A stretch of 64,000 nt of DNA from Spirosoma fluviale. GTDB lineage: Bacteria; Bacteroidota; Bacteroidia; Cytophagales; Spirosomataceae. This document shows positions 44,210 to 52,773 of this stretch, piece after piece. The stretch spans positions 1 through 64,000 of the forward strand of contig CAMDRO010000005.1 of assembly GCA_945906795.1 (NCBI GenBank), written 5' to 3'. The first letter of the stretch is position 1. Each line of letters opens with the position of its first letter. Under the pieces are notes generated by a model. It saw only the letters and a list, made by a program, of their open reading frames with translations, had not been told where the DNA came from and searched no databases. Both the position numbers and the translations under genes were made by a program.

Positions 44210-45985
44210 CTAATTTGGGGCCTTTACCTCTGCCTTGTTGACGGGTTGGGCCGCATTCACTGTGGTCGCTGAACTATTTCCTGACGCTGTATTTACTGAG
44301 GGTACTGTAGGCGTTGTCGCTGGATTTGCTTGTAAAGTACTTGTCGCTGAAGTCTGAGGTTTATTTTCAGGTTTTACTTCTGGGCCAACGGCGGGTGTAG
44401 TTAATGGACTCGTTTGCAAAGGACTCGTCGCTGAAGATTGTGGTTTATTTTCAGGTTTTACTTCGGGGGCAACGGCGGGCGTAGTTGGTGGACTCGTTTG
44501 TAATGGACTCGTTGCTGAAGATTGTGGTTTGGTTTCAGCTTTTACTTCAGGGGCATTGGTCGGTGTTAATGGCGTCACGGGAGCTTTAGTCTCCAAGCTT
44601 GGTTTTACTTCAGCAGCGGGCTCAACTTTAACTTCGGGTTTAGGATCTGGTATAGATTCTAATACCATAACCCAGTCCAAACCATATCCTTTTGTGGGCG
44701 GGGTGAAAGTCTGAATCCCGGTATTATTGATGTTATTTTTTGTTGACTTTTCACCCGTCCTTGGATTGACCCAAAAGTAGGCCGATTTTTCTCCGGGGAT
44801 TTGACCCATTTTGAGACGGAACCTTTTACCTATGCAAGAGTACACAAAAACATAGTCTTTGCCTCGGGTGGCTTGAATGCGTTCCCCGGGTGTTTCATCC
44901 GACTCAATTAAAATGGATTGGTCTGGGATGCGGTCGAGCATGGACTTAGATTCCATTAATTCTCGGGCAAATTTCATTTGGTTCGCACCAGGCAAATCCA
45001 AAGCAATTTTCCATGGAAAATGGGGGCCATTAATGCCGACACGTGTGGAATCAAACATTTGCCACACATCATGACAGCCATAGGTATGACCAAAAGCCCC
45101 AGCAAATAAATCTAAGTAGGCGTATTTTCTGATGTCGTAGGCACTAGAGGTGCCTAAATCCTTGGCATTAAAACAAACGGGGTGATCTTCGTACATCGGT
45201 TCTCCGTCGATGATCGGCTTAAATGGGGCCTTGTTATATAAAGTCGATACTTTTAAATAATGTTCTTGATCTCGGCAGTGGCCATTTTGAAACATATTGA
45301 AATCGAGCCAATCGCTTTGATGAAACCATTCGGCTGAACCTAGGGCATTGGGTTGGGGATGAAAACTCATCAGCACCTTGTTGGGCCCTCCGGCGCCGGC
45401 GCTAACTCCTTCAGCTAAAGCATTCCAAATTTCTATTTGTTGGGCATTCTTAGGATTGCGATCCCCGCCCATGATCCAAATCAAATTGCTCTTTTTTTCA
45501 AAACGCTGACCTATCCATTTTCCATAGGTATTTGCGTTTTTCGCATTAAAAATTTCTGGTCCTTTTCCCCAAGTCGACTTGTCGACCTTGTCTCCCCAAG
45601 TAGGAAGCATGGCAATGGTCAGGCCAAATTTGCCAGCAATAGTAATTAGACTATCTACGTGAGCAAAATATTTTTCATTGGGTTTTGTGGGGTCTAAATC
45701 GATGAGCGGCAAATCGCCATTGGCATTCGGTGTTTGCAATCCATCCAATTCCGCTAAGGCCACCGCTTGAATCACGGTGAATCCTTGCTCACTTCTTTTC
45801 TTGAAATAATAGGTGGCATCTTCTTTGGAAAGTCGATGAAAAAGTTCCCAAGCCGTATCTCCAAGCCAAAAAAATGGCTTGCCCTCTTTTGTAATAAATC
45901 GATGATTTTCGCTTACTTGAAACTGTCCAAAAGTGCTTGAGGACCAAGTTAAAATAAAAACAAAAACGAATAATAAGCGAATCAT
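44210..45985 (-). CDS. DUF4038/GH140-like glycoside hydrolase with proline-threonine-rich C-terminal repeats
   Basis: The protein (591 residues from the ATG at 45985) has a signal peptide, then a TIM-barrel DUF4038 domain (about 20-330) beginning HRFITKEGKPFFWLGDTAWELF with ATYYFKKRSEQGFTVIQAV, GGDRNPKN and HDVWQMFDS. Family members include apiosidases acting on rhamnogalacturonan II. A short beta-sandwich domain follows (about 340-430, RGKDYVFVYSCIGK). The last 140 residues are low in complexity: three consecutive 28-residue units rich in Pro, Thr, Ser and Lys (PEVKPENKPQSSATSPLQ). No T9SS domain is seen. This extension is unusual for the family and may be a linker or cell-surface stalk. It may head the operon with PhyH, isomerase and dehydrogenase genes. 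Confidence 0.88.
   Translation of the reverse strand: MIRLLFVFVFILTWSSSTFGQFQVSENHRFITKEGKPFFWLGDTAWELFHRLSKEDATYYFKKRSEQGFTVIQAVALAELDGLQTPNANGDLPLIDLDPTKPNEKYFAHVDSLITIAGKFGLTIAMLPTWGDKVDKSTWGKGPEIFNAKNANTYGKWIGQRFEKKSNLIWIMGGDRNPKNAQQIEIWNALAEGVSAGAGGPNKVLMSFHPQPNALGSAEWFHQSDWLDFNMFQNGHCRDQEHYLKVSTLYNKAPFKPIIDGEPMYEDHPVCFNAKDLGTSSAYDIRKYAYLDLFAGAFGHTYGCHDVWQMFDSTRVGINGPHFPWKIALDLPGANQMKFARELMESKSMLDRIPDQSILIESDETPGERIQATRGKDYVFVYSCIGKRFRLKMGQIPGEKSAYFWVNPRTGEKSTKNNINNTGIQTFTPPTKGYGLDWVMVLESIPDPKPEVKVEPAAEVKPSLETKAPVTPLTPTNAPEVKAETKPQSSATSPLQTSPPTTPAVAPEVKPENKPQSSATSPLQTSPLTTPAVGPEVKPENKPQTSATSTLQANPATTPTVPSVNTASGNSSATTVNAAQPVNKAEVKAPN
44345..44574 (-). repeat. 84-bp coding tandem repeat in the GH140-like gene
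   Basis: Two full 84-base units (44345-44428 and 44429-44512) and a partial third (44513 to about 44574) lie in frame and encode 28-residue repeats. The two full units are nearly identical; the third has more changes. The high identity suggests recent duplication or slippage, so copy number may vary between strains. Confidence 0.85.
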
Positions 45986-46127
45986 GTAAATCGATTTGAT
46001 TTGCAAATTTAAATGAAATTACACAATTATTAGAAAAACGAATTTTAATTTAAAGGATTGCTAGAAAGAAAAGCGTGCACCGTTGAAGATGAAACGGCTG
46101 TATTGCTTATAAGAAAACATGTTTTGT

Positions 46128-46505
46128 TTAAAAGTCGAACCCTCTTAAGTCAAACGCCTCCTGGGTAGACGACTGAAAATCTAGCCAATCTTTTTCAAAT
46201 TGTTTCTTCTCAGCAACTAGCATCTTTTTTTTCAAACAAATTTGTTGACCAGCCACAGAAGTTAATGAGATCGTTACCTGCCCCAATTCAAATAAAACAG
46301 ACCATTCTTGACATGGAAGGAAAAAATTAGCCGGCAAGATCCAGCTTGAATATAGCTGAGTGTTCACTGGGAGATAATAGTTTTTTAACCCAATGTTTTT
46401 ACATAATAGGTTATTTGTCCATGAATTATACTGGCTGGGGCTTGTCATTGATTGAATTAAAATAATGAATAACAAATTGTTGGCTAAACGAATAAATGAA
46501 AACAA
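46128..46505 (-). CDS. Possible small exported protein, unrecognised (weak start)
   Basis: A 125-codon frame fills a 640-base gap between the GH140-like gene and the TetR gene. It starts with a hydrophobic segment (FIRLANNLLFIILIQ) like a signal peptide and continues with a plausible mixed composition (YSSWILPANFFLPCQEW, GQVTISLTSVAG). The only upstream start is a TTG at 46505, two codons after an in-frame stop; the first ATG is at 46448 and would remove the signal. It could be a real small gene with a TTG start, or the remains of one. I do not recognise a family. It is divergent from tetR and shares its upstream region. Confidence 0.4.
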   Translation of the reverse strand: MFSFIRLANNLLFIILIQSMTSPSQYNSWTNNLLCKNIGLKNYYLPVNTQLYSSWILPANFFLPCQEWSVLFELGQVTISLTSVAGQQICLKKKMLVAEKKQFEKDWLDFQSSTQEAFDLRGFDF

Positions 46506-46535
46506 ATATTAAAATAAATGCACATACCAAGCACT

Positions 46536-46572
46536 TTATTTTGTACCTGAACACCTATAAGGTACAAAATAA
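46536..46572. promoter_or_regulatory. 13-base inverted repeat upstream of the TetR-efflux operon, candidate operator
   Basis: Perfect arms TTATTTTGTACCT (46536-46548) and AGGTACAAAATAA (46560-46572) flank an 11-base spacer. The element lies 75 bases before the tetR ATG and 31 bases before the possible minus-strand gene. No T-run follows, so it is not an obvious terminator. TetR proteins often bind inverted repeats close to their own promoter, making autoregulation by the neighbouring product the simplest reading. Confidence 0.6.
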
Positions 46573-46630
46573 ATAACCAATTCCCCGAATAAAAATAACA
46601 TTTATTATTAAAATTATTAACACTGTTCAT

Positions 46631-46638
46631 TATATTTG
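46631..46638 (+). promoter_or_regulatory. Bacteroidota-type -7 element TATATTTG for tetR
   Basis: TATATTTG matches the Bacteroidota sigma-ABfr -7 consensus TAnnTTTG at every position and lies eight bases before the ATG at 46647. I see no clear TTTG at the -33 position. If it is used, the transcript begins at or near the start codon, so the mRNA would be nearly leaderless, or translation begins at the ATG at 46656. Confidence 0.5.
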
Positions 46639-46646
46639 CAATGTAA

Positions 46647-47276
46647 ATGAATGACATGGGAATTTTAGAAAGAAAAGAGAAGCAAAGGGAAGAAATCAGG
46701 AAGATGATTTTGGAAGCTTCCATGCAGTTATTTGTCAAGGAGGGATTTGAAAACGTATCCATTCGGAAAATTGCAGATCTCATCGAATATAGCCCGACTA
46801 CACTTTACATTTATTTTAAGGATAAAAATGAAATCTTATTTCACCTCTGTGAGATGGGATTCGAGCAAATGATTGCAAGTAATTTGGCACTAGTACAAAT
46901 TGAAAGTCCGATAGACCGACTGTATTTATTGGGTGAGAACTACATCAATTTTGGTTTAGAGAATCCTGAATATTATGATTTGATGTTCATACAAAATGCT
47001 CCCATGAAAACGATTAGAGAGCAAAATTTGGGGCATTGGCCCAACGGAGATATCGCCTTAGAAACCTTAAAACTGATTATTCAAGAATGCATGGATAAGA
47101 AATTAATTCCGACAGGCGATGTGGCCACGATATCCATGGCCGTTTGGGCGGTGGCCCACGGACTGGTCTCGTTGGCGATACGCCAACGGCTAGAGCGCTT
47201 GGTGGAACCGGATAAAGTGGTTCAATCCATGCATGAATCCATTCGCTGGATGATTAATACACTGAAAAAAGCCTAA
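46647..47276 (+). CDS. TetR/AcrR-family transcriptional regulator of efflux operon
   Basis: The 209-residue repressor has an N-terminal HTH (residues about 12-60: IRKMILEASMQLFVKEGFENVSIRKIADLIEYSPTTLYIYFKDK, split here by the usual helix boundaries) and a C-terminal helical ligand-binding domain with a WAVAHGLVSLAIRQRL segment typical of TetR_C_33-like proteins. It lies four bases upstream of the TolC gene, so it is co-transcribed with the pump it probably controls. The inverted repeat at 46536-46572 is a likely operator. Start at 46647 or at 46656 (MGILERKEKQ). Confidence 0.92.
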   Translation: MNDMGILERKEKQREEIRKMILEASMQLFVKEGFENVSIRKIADLIEYSPTTLYIYFKDKNEILFHLCEMGFEQMIASNLALVQIESPIDRLYLLGENYINFGLENPEYYDLMFIQNAPMKTIREQNLGHWPNGDIALETLKLIIQECMDKKLIPTGDVATISMAVWAVAHGLVSLAIRQRLERLVEPDKVVQSMHESIRWMINTLKKA

Positions 47277-47280
47277 AAAA

Positions 47281-48636
47281 ATGAAGTTACTATTAAGTCT
47301 GTTCTTTTTATTAATGCCCTTTGCCTGTATCATGGGACAAAAGTCCATTTTGGATGAATACATCGAATTGGGGTTTCAGCAAAATATTGTCGTCCAACAA
47401 AAACTTATTTCGGCGGAAAAGGCCCTTTTGTCTTTGCAATCCGCTCAAAGTCTATATCAGCCGACGATTGCTTTTCAAGGAGGATATCAATCGGGTGAAG
47501 GGGGTCGAAGCATCTCATTTCCGGTAGGCGATATGCTCAATCCGGTATATGCCACGTTAAACCAGTTGACAAAAAGTTATGCCTTTCCTCAAATTGCTAA
47601 TGTAGAAACGAACTTTTTCCCTCGTAATTTCTATGATGTTAAACTGACCAGTGTCATGCCCATTTACAATCGAGATATCTCCATCAACAAAGAAATCCAG
47701 AGTCAAACATTGGGTATTCAAAAAGCGGATATTCAAGTATATAAAAGGGAGTTAGTCAAAAATATCAAGATAGCATACCTCAATTATTTGATGGCCGATA
47801 AGGCGATTGGCATCTATCAAAATGGATTGCTTTTGGCCCAAGAAGGGAAGAAAATAAATGAGAAATTATTGGCCAATGGCAAGGGCTTACCCGCCTATAT
47901 TCTTAGGTCGGAAAACGAAGTGGTCCAAATGGCCTCCCAACTATCAGAAGCCGAAAAACAAGCAGAATCAGCCAAAATGTATTTCAATTTTCTTCTCAAT
48001 CGCGAATTGCTAACGGAGATAAAAACGAATTTTAATGAGCAAGAAGCCTTAGATATTTTGGAAAAAAATCAAATGGCGGATGTCGATCAAAGAGAAGAAT
48101 TAGCCATGCTGAAACAGGCCATTTCTTTGCAACAATCTGTCGTAAAAATGAATGAGAGTTTTTATTTACCTAAATTAAATGGCTACTTAAATTTAGGTTC
48201 TCAATCGTCCAATTGGGATTTCAATCAGAAATCAACCTATTATTTATTAGGCATGCAATTAGACATTCCGATCTTTTCTGGCAAGCGAAATTTGAACAAA
48301 ATAAAGCAGTCGGCAATGGACGTTGACATGGCTAAAAAATCACTTGACCTAACCAGCAAACAAGTAAGTCTCGCCCTTCAAATCGCACAAAAAAACCTGA
48401 CACAAACATGGGTGGCTTTTCGGGCCAGCCAGAAGCAAATTGGCGTAGCGAACACCTACCAGAAGTTGATCGACAAAGGGTATAAAGAAGGTGTAAATAC
48501 GTATATAGAAACATTAGATGCGAGAAGTCAATGGACGAATGCGCATTTGGCATTGAATATAAATCAATTTAAAATTTTAATAGCCGCAGCCCAAGTAGAG
48601 CGAGAAGCGGCCTCCTATCCTTTAAAAAATGAATAA
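47281..48636 (+). CDS. TolC-family outer membrane efflux channel
   Basis: The 451-residue protein has a signal peptide and two long heptad-rich helical halves, as in TolC/OprM channels that link periplasm and exterior. LDEYIELGFQQNIVVQQK at the N-terminus, LNGYLNLGSQSSNWDF in the second strand pair and DARSQWTNAHLALNINQFK near the end are family features. It is the outer-membrane part of the tripartite pump encoded with the next two genes. The stop overlaps the adaptor start by eight bases. Confidence 0.92.
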   Translation: MKLLLSLFFLLMPFACIMGQKSILDEYIELGFQQNIVVQQKLISAEKALLSLQSAQSLYQPTIAFQGGYQSGEGGRSISFPVGDMLNPVYATLNQLTKSYAFPQIANVETNFFPRNFYDVKLTSVMPIYNRDISINKEIQSQTLGIQKADIQVYKRELVKNIKIAYLNYLMADKAIGIYQNGLLLAQEGKKINEKLLANGKGLPAYILRSENEVVQMASQLSEAEKQAESAKMYFNFLLNRELLTEIKTNFNEQEALDILEKNQMADVDQREELAMLKQAISLQQSVVKMNESFYLPKLNGYLNLGSQSSNWDFNQKSTYYLLGMQLDIPIFSGKRNLNKIKQSAMDVDMAKKSLDLTSKQVSLALQIAQKNLTQTWVAFRASQKQIGVANTYQKLIDKGYKEGVNTYIETLDARSQWTNAHLALNINQFKILIAAAQVEREAASYPLKNE

Positions 48637-49687
48637 GATGAATCTGATCAAATATATTTTTTCAAGCATTATTTTGGTCTTTTGCCTATCCGCCTGCGCG
48701 AAGAAAAAGGCAGAAGAAACCAACATGGCGTCCGATGTGATTCCGGTCAAAGTCATTGAGATAAATCAGGAATCCATAGGTCAAACGATCCACGCCTCAG
48801 GGATTTTTACGACGGAAGATGAAACCTATTTAGGGTTTAAAATTGGCGGTGTCATCCAACACATTTTGGTTAAAGAGGGGGACGCTATAAAGTCGGGCCA
48901 ACTGTTAGCCACCTTAAATTTAACTGAGATCAAGGCACAAGTACAACAAGCTCAGATTGGTTTGGAAAAAGCGGAACGCGATTTTACCAGGGCTGGAAAT
49001 TTGTACAGAGATAGTGTGGCAACCTTGGAACAATTTCAAAACAGTAAATCTGCTTTGGACCTAGCCAGGCAACAAATTTCAGTGTTAAAATTCAATCAAA
49101 ATTATGCGGAAATCAGAGCGGTAAAATCAGGATATGTCTTGAAAAAATTTGCCAATGATGGACAGGTCGTTGGCCCAGGAACCCCAATCCTCCAGATTAA
49201 TGGAGCAAACAAAGACAATTGGGTATTGAAAGTGGGTCTAAGCGATCAAGACTGGTCGACCGTTTCCATCGGCGACCGTGCCACCGTAAGGATTGACACA
49301 GAAAAAGAGCAGAATTTCACGGCAACCGTTATGGCAAAATCAGAAGGGGTTGATCCGATTACGGGCACGTTATGGGTCACGTTAAAAACGAATGGAATCC
49401 CTGCAAAAAAGATTGCTTTGGGGATATTTGGAAAGGCCAACATCCAGCCCAATAAAAAAATAATGGCTTGGGTTGTACCCTTTGACGCCATCATCGACGG
49501 AAATCAAAATCAAGGATTTGTGTTTGTCACTAAAGATGGGAAAACCGCTGAAAAACGACCCGTTAAAATAAGCCAAATAGAACATGGGAAAGTTTTGATT
49601 TCCGAGGGATTATCAGGCGTTAAGGGAATTATTACCAGCGGAAACGCCTATTTAAATGATGGTTCAGCCATTAAAATAATTCGCTAA
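48629..49687 (+). CDS. RND efflux periplasmic adaptor lipoprotein
   Basis: The 352-residue membrane-fusion protein has a lipobox (Leu-Ser-Ala-Cys at about residue 23) and the barrel-sandwich halves FKIGGVIQHILVKEGDAIKSGQLLA and IRAVKSGYVLKK around a short helical hairpin (about 95-150). LQINGANKDNWVLKVGLSD belongs to the beta-barrel domain. It connects TolC with the RND pump encoded just downstream (five-base gap). Either of two ATGs (48629 and 48638) is possible; both keep the signal. Confidence 0.92.
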   Translation: MNKMNLIKYIFSSIILVFCLSACAKKKAEETNMASDVIPVKVIEINQESIGQTIHASGIFTTEDETYLGFKIGGVIQHILVKEGDAIKSGQLLATLNLTEIKAQVQQAQIGLEKAERDFTRAGNLYRDSVATLEQFQNSKSALDLARQQISVLKFNQNYAEIRAVKSGYVLKKFANDGQVVGPGTPILQINGANKDNWVLKVGLSDQDWSTVSIGDRATVRIDTEKEQNFTATVMAKSEGVDPITGTLWVTLKTNGIPAKKIALGIFGKANIQPNKKIMAWVVPFDAIIDGNQNQGFVFVTKDGKTAEKRPVKISQIEHGKVLISEGLSGVKGIITSGNAYLNDGSAIKIIR

Positions 49688-49692
49688 TCATC

Positions 49693-52600
49693 ATGAAGAT
49701 ATCCAATTACGCCGTCAAAAATTATCAATTTACGCTCATCATATTCTTAATGATTGTGGTGGTCGGGATCAGTACGGTCCTAACGATGCCGCGTGCGGAA
49801 GACCCAGAAATGAATGCGCCGCAGTATCCCATCATTGTGGTTTATCCAGGAACAAGTCCAGAAGATTTAGAGGAAATGGTGGTTAAGCCCATCGAAAAGA
49901 AATTGTTCGAATTAGAAGATATCAAACGGATTAATACCACGATTTCAGATGGAGTGGTGATTATGGCGGTTTACTGTAAATACAGTGTGGATGTAGATGA
50001 AAAGTATAGCGAATTAGTTCGGGAAATTAACAGTCTGAGTGCTGAATTACCAAAAGATATTGTTAGGCTAGAGGTGCAAAAAGTGACGCCAACCGGCACG
50101 AATGTTTTACAAATGGCTTTGGTGTCCAATAATGCTCCACAGGATAAATTAAAAATATTTGCTGAGCAATTGGAAGAAGATTTAGAGAAAGTCCCCGGAT
50201 TAAAAAAAGTGACTGTTTCTGGGTTGCCCGAAGAGTTTGTTAAGGTTGATTTAAACATCGAAAAAATGGCCCAAATGATGATCACTCCGGATCGCGTTTT
50301 ACAAGCCATTCAAAGTGAAATCGCCAATATTCCTGGAGGAAATTTAGTCGAAAACAACAAATCATTTAACATTAAAACGAGTGGGCATTATACCAACATC
50401 GACGAAATTAAAAATACGGTGGTGTTTGCCTATCAAGGCAAAAATGTTTTGTTACAAGATGTGGCCTCGGTCTATTTTAGTTATGGGGCCAACAAACATA
50501 TCACTCGAATAAATGGCAACCGTTGCGTGTTCGTTTCTGCGGCTCAAAAAGCGGATGAAAACATTGCCAACACGCAAAAAGCCTATCTCCCCGTCATTGA
50601 AAATTTCAAAAAAACCTTGCCGTCTAATATTGATTTGGTGGTTAATTTTGACCAGGCCAACCAAGTAAACGAAAGACTCAGTGGTTTATTTAAAGACTTT
50701 ATGATTGCCATATTGCTGGTCGCCATAACGCTTCTGCCTTTGGGAATGCGAGCCTCTTTAATCGTGATGATTTCCATTCCACTTTCTCTCGCGATTGGAA
50801 TCATTACGTTGAATTTATTGGGCTATAGTTTGAACCAATTAAGCATTGTGGGTTTTGTGGTTGCCTTAGGATTATTAGTGGATGACAGCATCGTGGTCGT
50901 TGAAAATATCGAACGCTGGATGCGCGAGGGCCACTCAAGGCTTGAAGCTACCTTAAAAGCCACCAATCAAATAGGCATGGCGGTATTAGGTTGTACCGTG
51001 ACGTTAATAGTGGCCTTTATGCCCCTTGTGTTTTTACCTGATTCCTCTGGAGATTTTATAAGAAGTCTACCCATGGCGGTTATTTCCTCCATTCTAGCGT
51101 CCTTATTGGTCTCCCTAACCGTAGTTCCCTTTTTATCTAGTCGGATTTTAAAAAATCATGAGGGAAATCCTGATGGCAATATTTTCATGCGATTAATCAA
51201 AAAAATGATTTCGGGAAGTTATACCAAACTCCTTGATATAGCGATAAAAAAGCCAGTCATCACGCTATTAATTGCCTTAAGTATATTTATTGCTTCCTTG
51301 CAATTGTTTCCCGTGTTAGGTTTCAGTTTATTTCCCTCTTCTGAAAAGCCTCAGTTTTTAGTCAATATTTTCAGTCCCATGCAATCTAATATTGCCTATA
51401 CAGATTCTATTTGCAAAAAAATTGAACACGAATTAAAGTTGGTCCCCGAGGTCCAATATGTGTCATCCAATGTAGGAAAAGGCAATCCAAGAATCTATTA
51501 TAACGTCATTCCTCTGAATGAGCGAAGTGATTATGCTGGGATATTTGTCCAACTCAAAGAAGGGACAGAAGCCAATCGGAAAATTGAAATCATAGACCAA
51601 CTTAGAAGCCAATGGACCCCGTATCCGGGAGCTAAGGTGGAGGTAAAAGATTTCGAGCAGGGCCCACCTGTCATTGCGCCTATCGAAGTGAGAATTTTAG
51701 GAAAAAACATCGATACCCTTCGAATTTTAGCGAGTAAAGTCGAAAATTTATTAGCGAAAAACAAAGCAAGTATTTACATCAATAACCCCTTAAAAAATTT
51801 AAAATCGGATATCCGTGTCGAAATTGACAAAACTAAAGCGAGCATGTTGGGTATCCCCACGGTCAGTATCGACCGAATGGTTCGAATGGTTATTTCGGGA
51901 TTTGACCTGGGGAAAATGACTGATGTAGATGGGAATGAGTTTACGATCCAGGTTTCTAAACCTCATACTAATCAGCCTGACCTGCGTGTTTTTGATGATT
52001 TATATGTCAATAATGTTCAAGGAGCGGCCATCCCATTATCCCAAGTTGCCCAATTGAAACTAGAGACTTCCCCGCAAAGTATCAGTCATTTAAATAAATC
52101 CCGTGTCGTTTCTGTGAGTTCTTTTGTCAAAAAAGGATTTCTTAATTCAGAGGTGATCACTGAAGTGGAGACCTCCTTAAACAGTATAAAATTACCTCTG
52201 GGGTATCATTTCCAAATGGGTGGAGAAGTGGAAAGTCAGAATGATTCTTTTGGCGGATTTGAGACCATTATCCTCGTCACTATTTTTATATTTATAGCCG
52301 TGCTAATCCTTGAATTTGGTACATTTAAAAGTACGCTAATTGTCCTATCGGTAATACCATTAGGCATCATAGGGGCTTTATTAGCCCTCTATTTTACGGG
52401 GAATTCCATGTCATTTGTGGCAACGATTGGCATGATCGCTTTAGCTGGAATTGAAGTCAAAAACACCATATTACTGGTTGACTTTACGAACCAATTAAGG
52501 CGAGAGGGAATGCCGATGGAAGAAGCAATTCGGGAAGCTGGAGAGGTTCGATTCCTGCCGATTATATTAACGACTTTTACGGCAATAGGTGGCTTAATCC

Positions 52601-52731
52601 CAATCGCTATTTCGACTAATCCATTAATTTCTCCCTTGGCCATCGTGATGATTGGCGGACTTATTTCCTCCACCCTTTTGTCCCGAATAATAACTCCCGT
52701 CATTTATAAGTTGATCCCACCGAGGGTTTAA
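49693..52731 (+). CDS. RND multidrug-type efflux permease (HAE1-like)
   Basis: The 1012-residue pump has the two-fold RND layout: helix 1 (FTLIIFLMIVVVGISTVL), a large periplasmic loop, a six-helix block, a second loop and the last helices. Helix 4 carries LGLLVDDSIVVVENIERW, the Asp-Asp proton-relay motif of the hydrophobe/amphiphile-exporting type, distinct from the metal-type motif in the other RND gene of this window. DPEMNAPQYPIIVVYPGTSPEDLE starts the porter domain. With TolC and the adaptor it forms a proton-driven exporter for drugs, bile-salt-like compounds or metabolites; the substrate is unknown. Confidence 0.94.
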   Translation: MKISNYAVKNYQFTLIIFLMIVVVGISTVLTMPRAEDPEMNAPQYPIIVVYPGTSPEDLEEMVVKPIEKKLFELEDIKRINTTISDGVVIMAVYCKYSVDVDEKYSELVREINSLSAELPKDIVRLEVQKVTPTGTNVLQMALVSNNAPQDKLKIFAEQLEEDLEKVPGLKKVTVSGLPEEFVKVDLNIEKMAQMMITPDRVLQAIQSEIANIPGGNLVENNKSFNIKTSGHYTNIDEIKNTVVFAYQGKNVLLQDVASVYFSYGANKHITRINGNRCVFVSAAQKADENIANTQKAYLPVIENFKKTLPSNIDLVVNFDQANQVNERLSGLFKDFMIAILLVAITLLPLGMRASLIVMISIPLSLAIGIITLNLLGYSLNQLSIVGFVVALGLLVDDSIVVVENIERWMREGHSRLEATLKATNQIGMAVLGCTVTLIVAFMPLVFLPDSSGDFIRSLPMAVISSILASLLVSLTVVPFLSSRILKNHEGNPDGNIFMRLIKKMISGSYTKLLDIAIKKPVITLLIALSIFIASLQLFPVLGFSLFPSSEKPQFLVNIFSPMQSNIAYTDSICKKIEHELKLVPEVQYVSSNVGKGNPRIYYNVIPLNERSDYAGIFVQLKEGTEANRKIEIIDQLRSQWTPYPGAKVEVKDFEQGPPVIAPIEVRILGKNIDTLRILASKVENLLAKNKASIYINNPLKNLKSDIRVEIDKTKASMLGIPTVSIDRMVRMVISGFDLGKMTDVDGNEFTIQVSKPHTNQPDLRVFDDLYVNNVQGAAIPLSQVAQLKLETSPQSISHLNKSRVVSVSSFVKKGFLNSEVITEVETSLNSIKLPLGYHFQMGGEVESQNDSFGGFETIILVTIFIFIAVLILEFGTFKSTLIVLSVIPLGIIGALLALYFTGNSMSFVATIGMIALAGIEVKNTILLVDFTNQLRREGMPMEEAIREAGEVRFLPIILTTFTAIGGLIPIAISTNPLISPLAIVMIGGLISSTLLSRIITPVIYKLIPPRV

Positions 52732-52773
52732 TTGAAAAAATTTAATAATTTGGTCTATCTAAACCTGTAAAAA

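Noticed and set aside
44345-44574. Regularly spaced repeats, considered as a CRISPR-like array
   Set aside because: The 84-base units are contiguous without spacers, in frame and translated as Pro/Thr-rich repeats in a secreted enzyme; no cas genes are present.
46484-46783. 99-codon minus-strand frame overlapping the start of tetR
   Set aside because: It runs through the HTH-coding region of a well supported TetR gene and through the inverted repeat; the protein has no family features.
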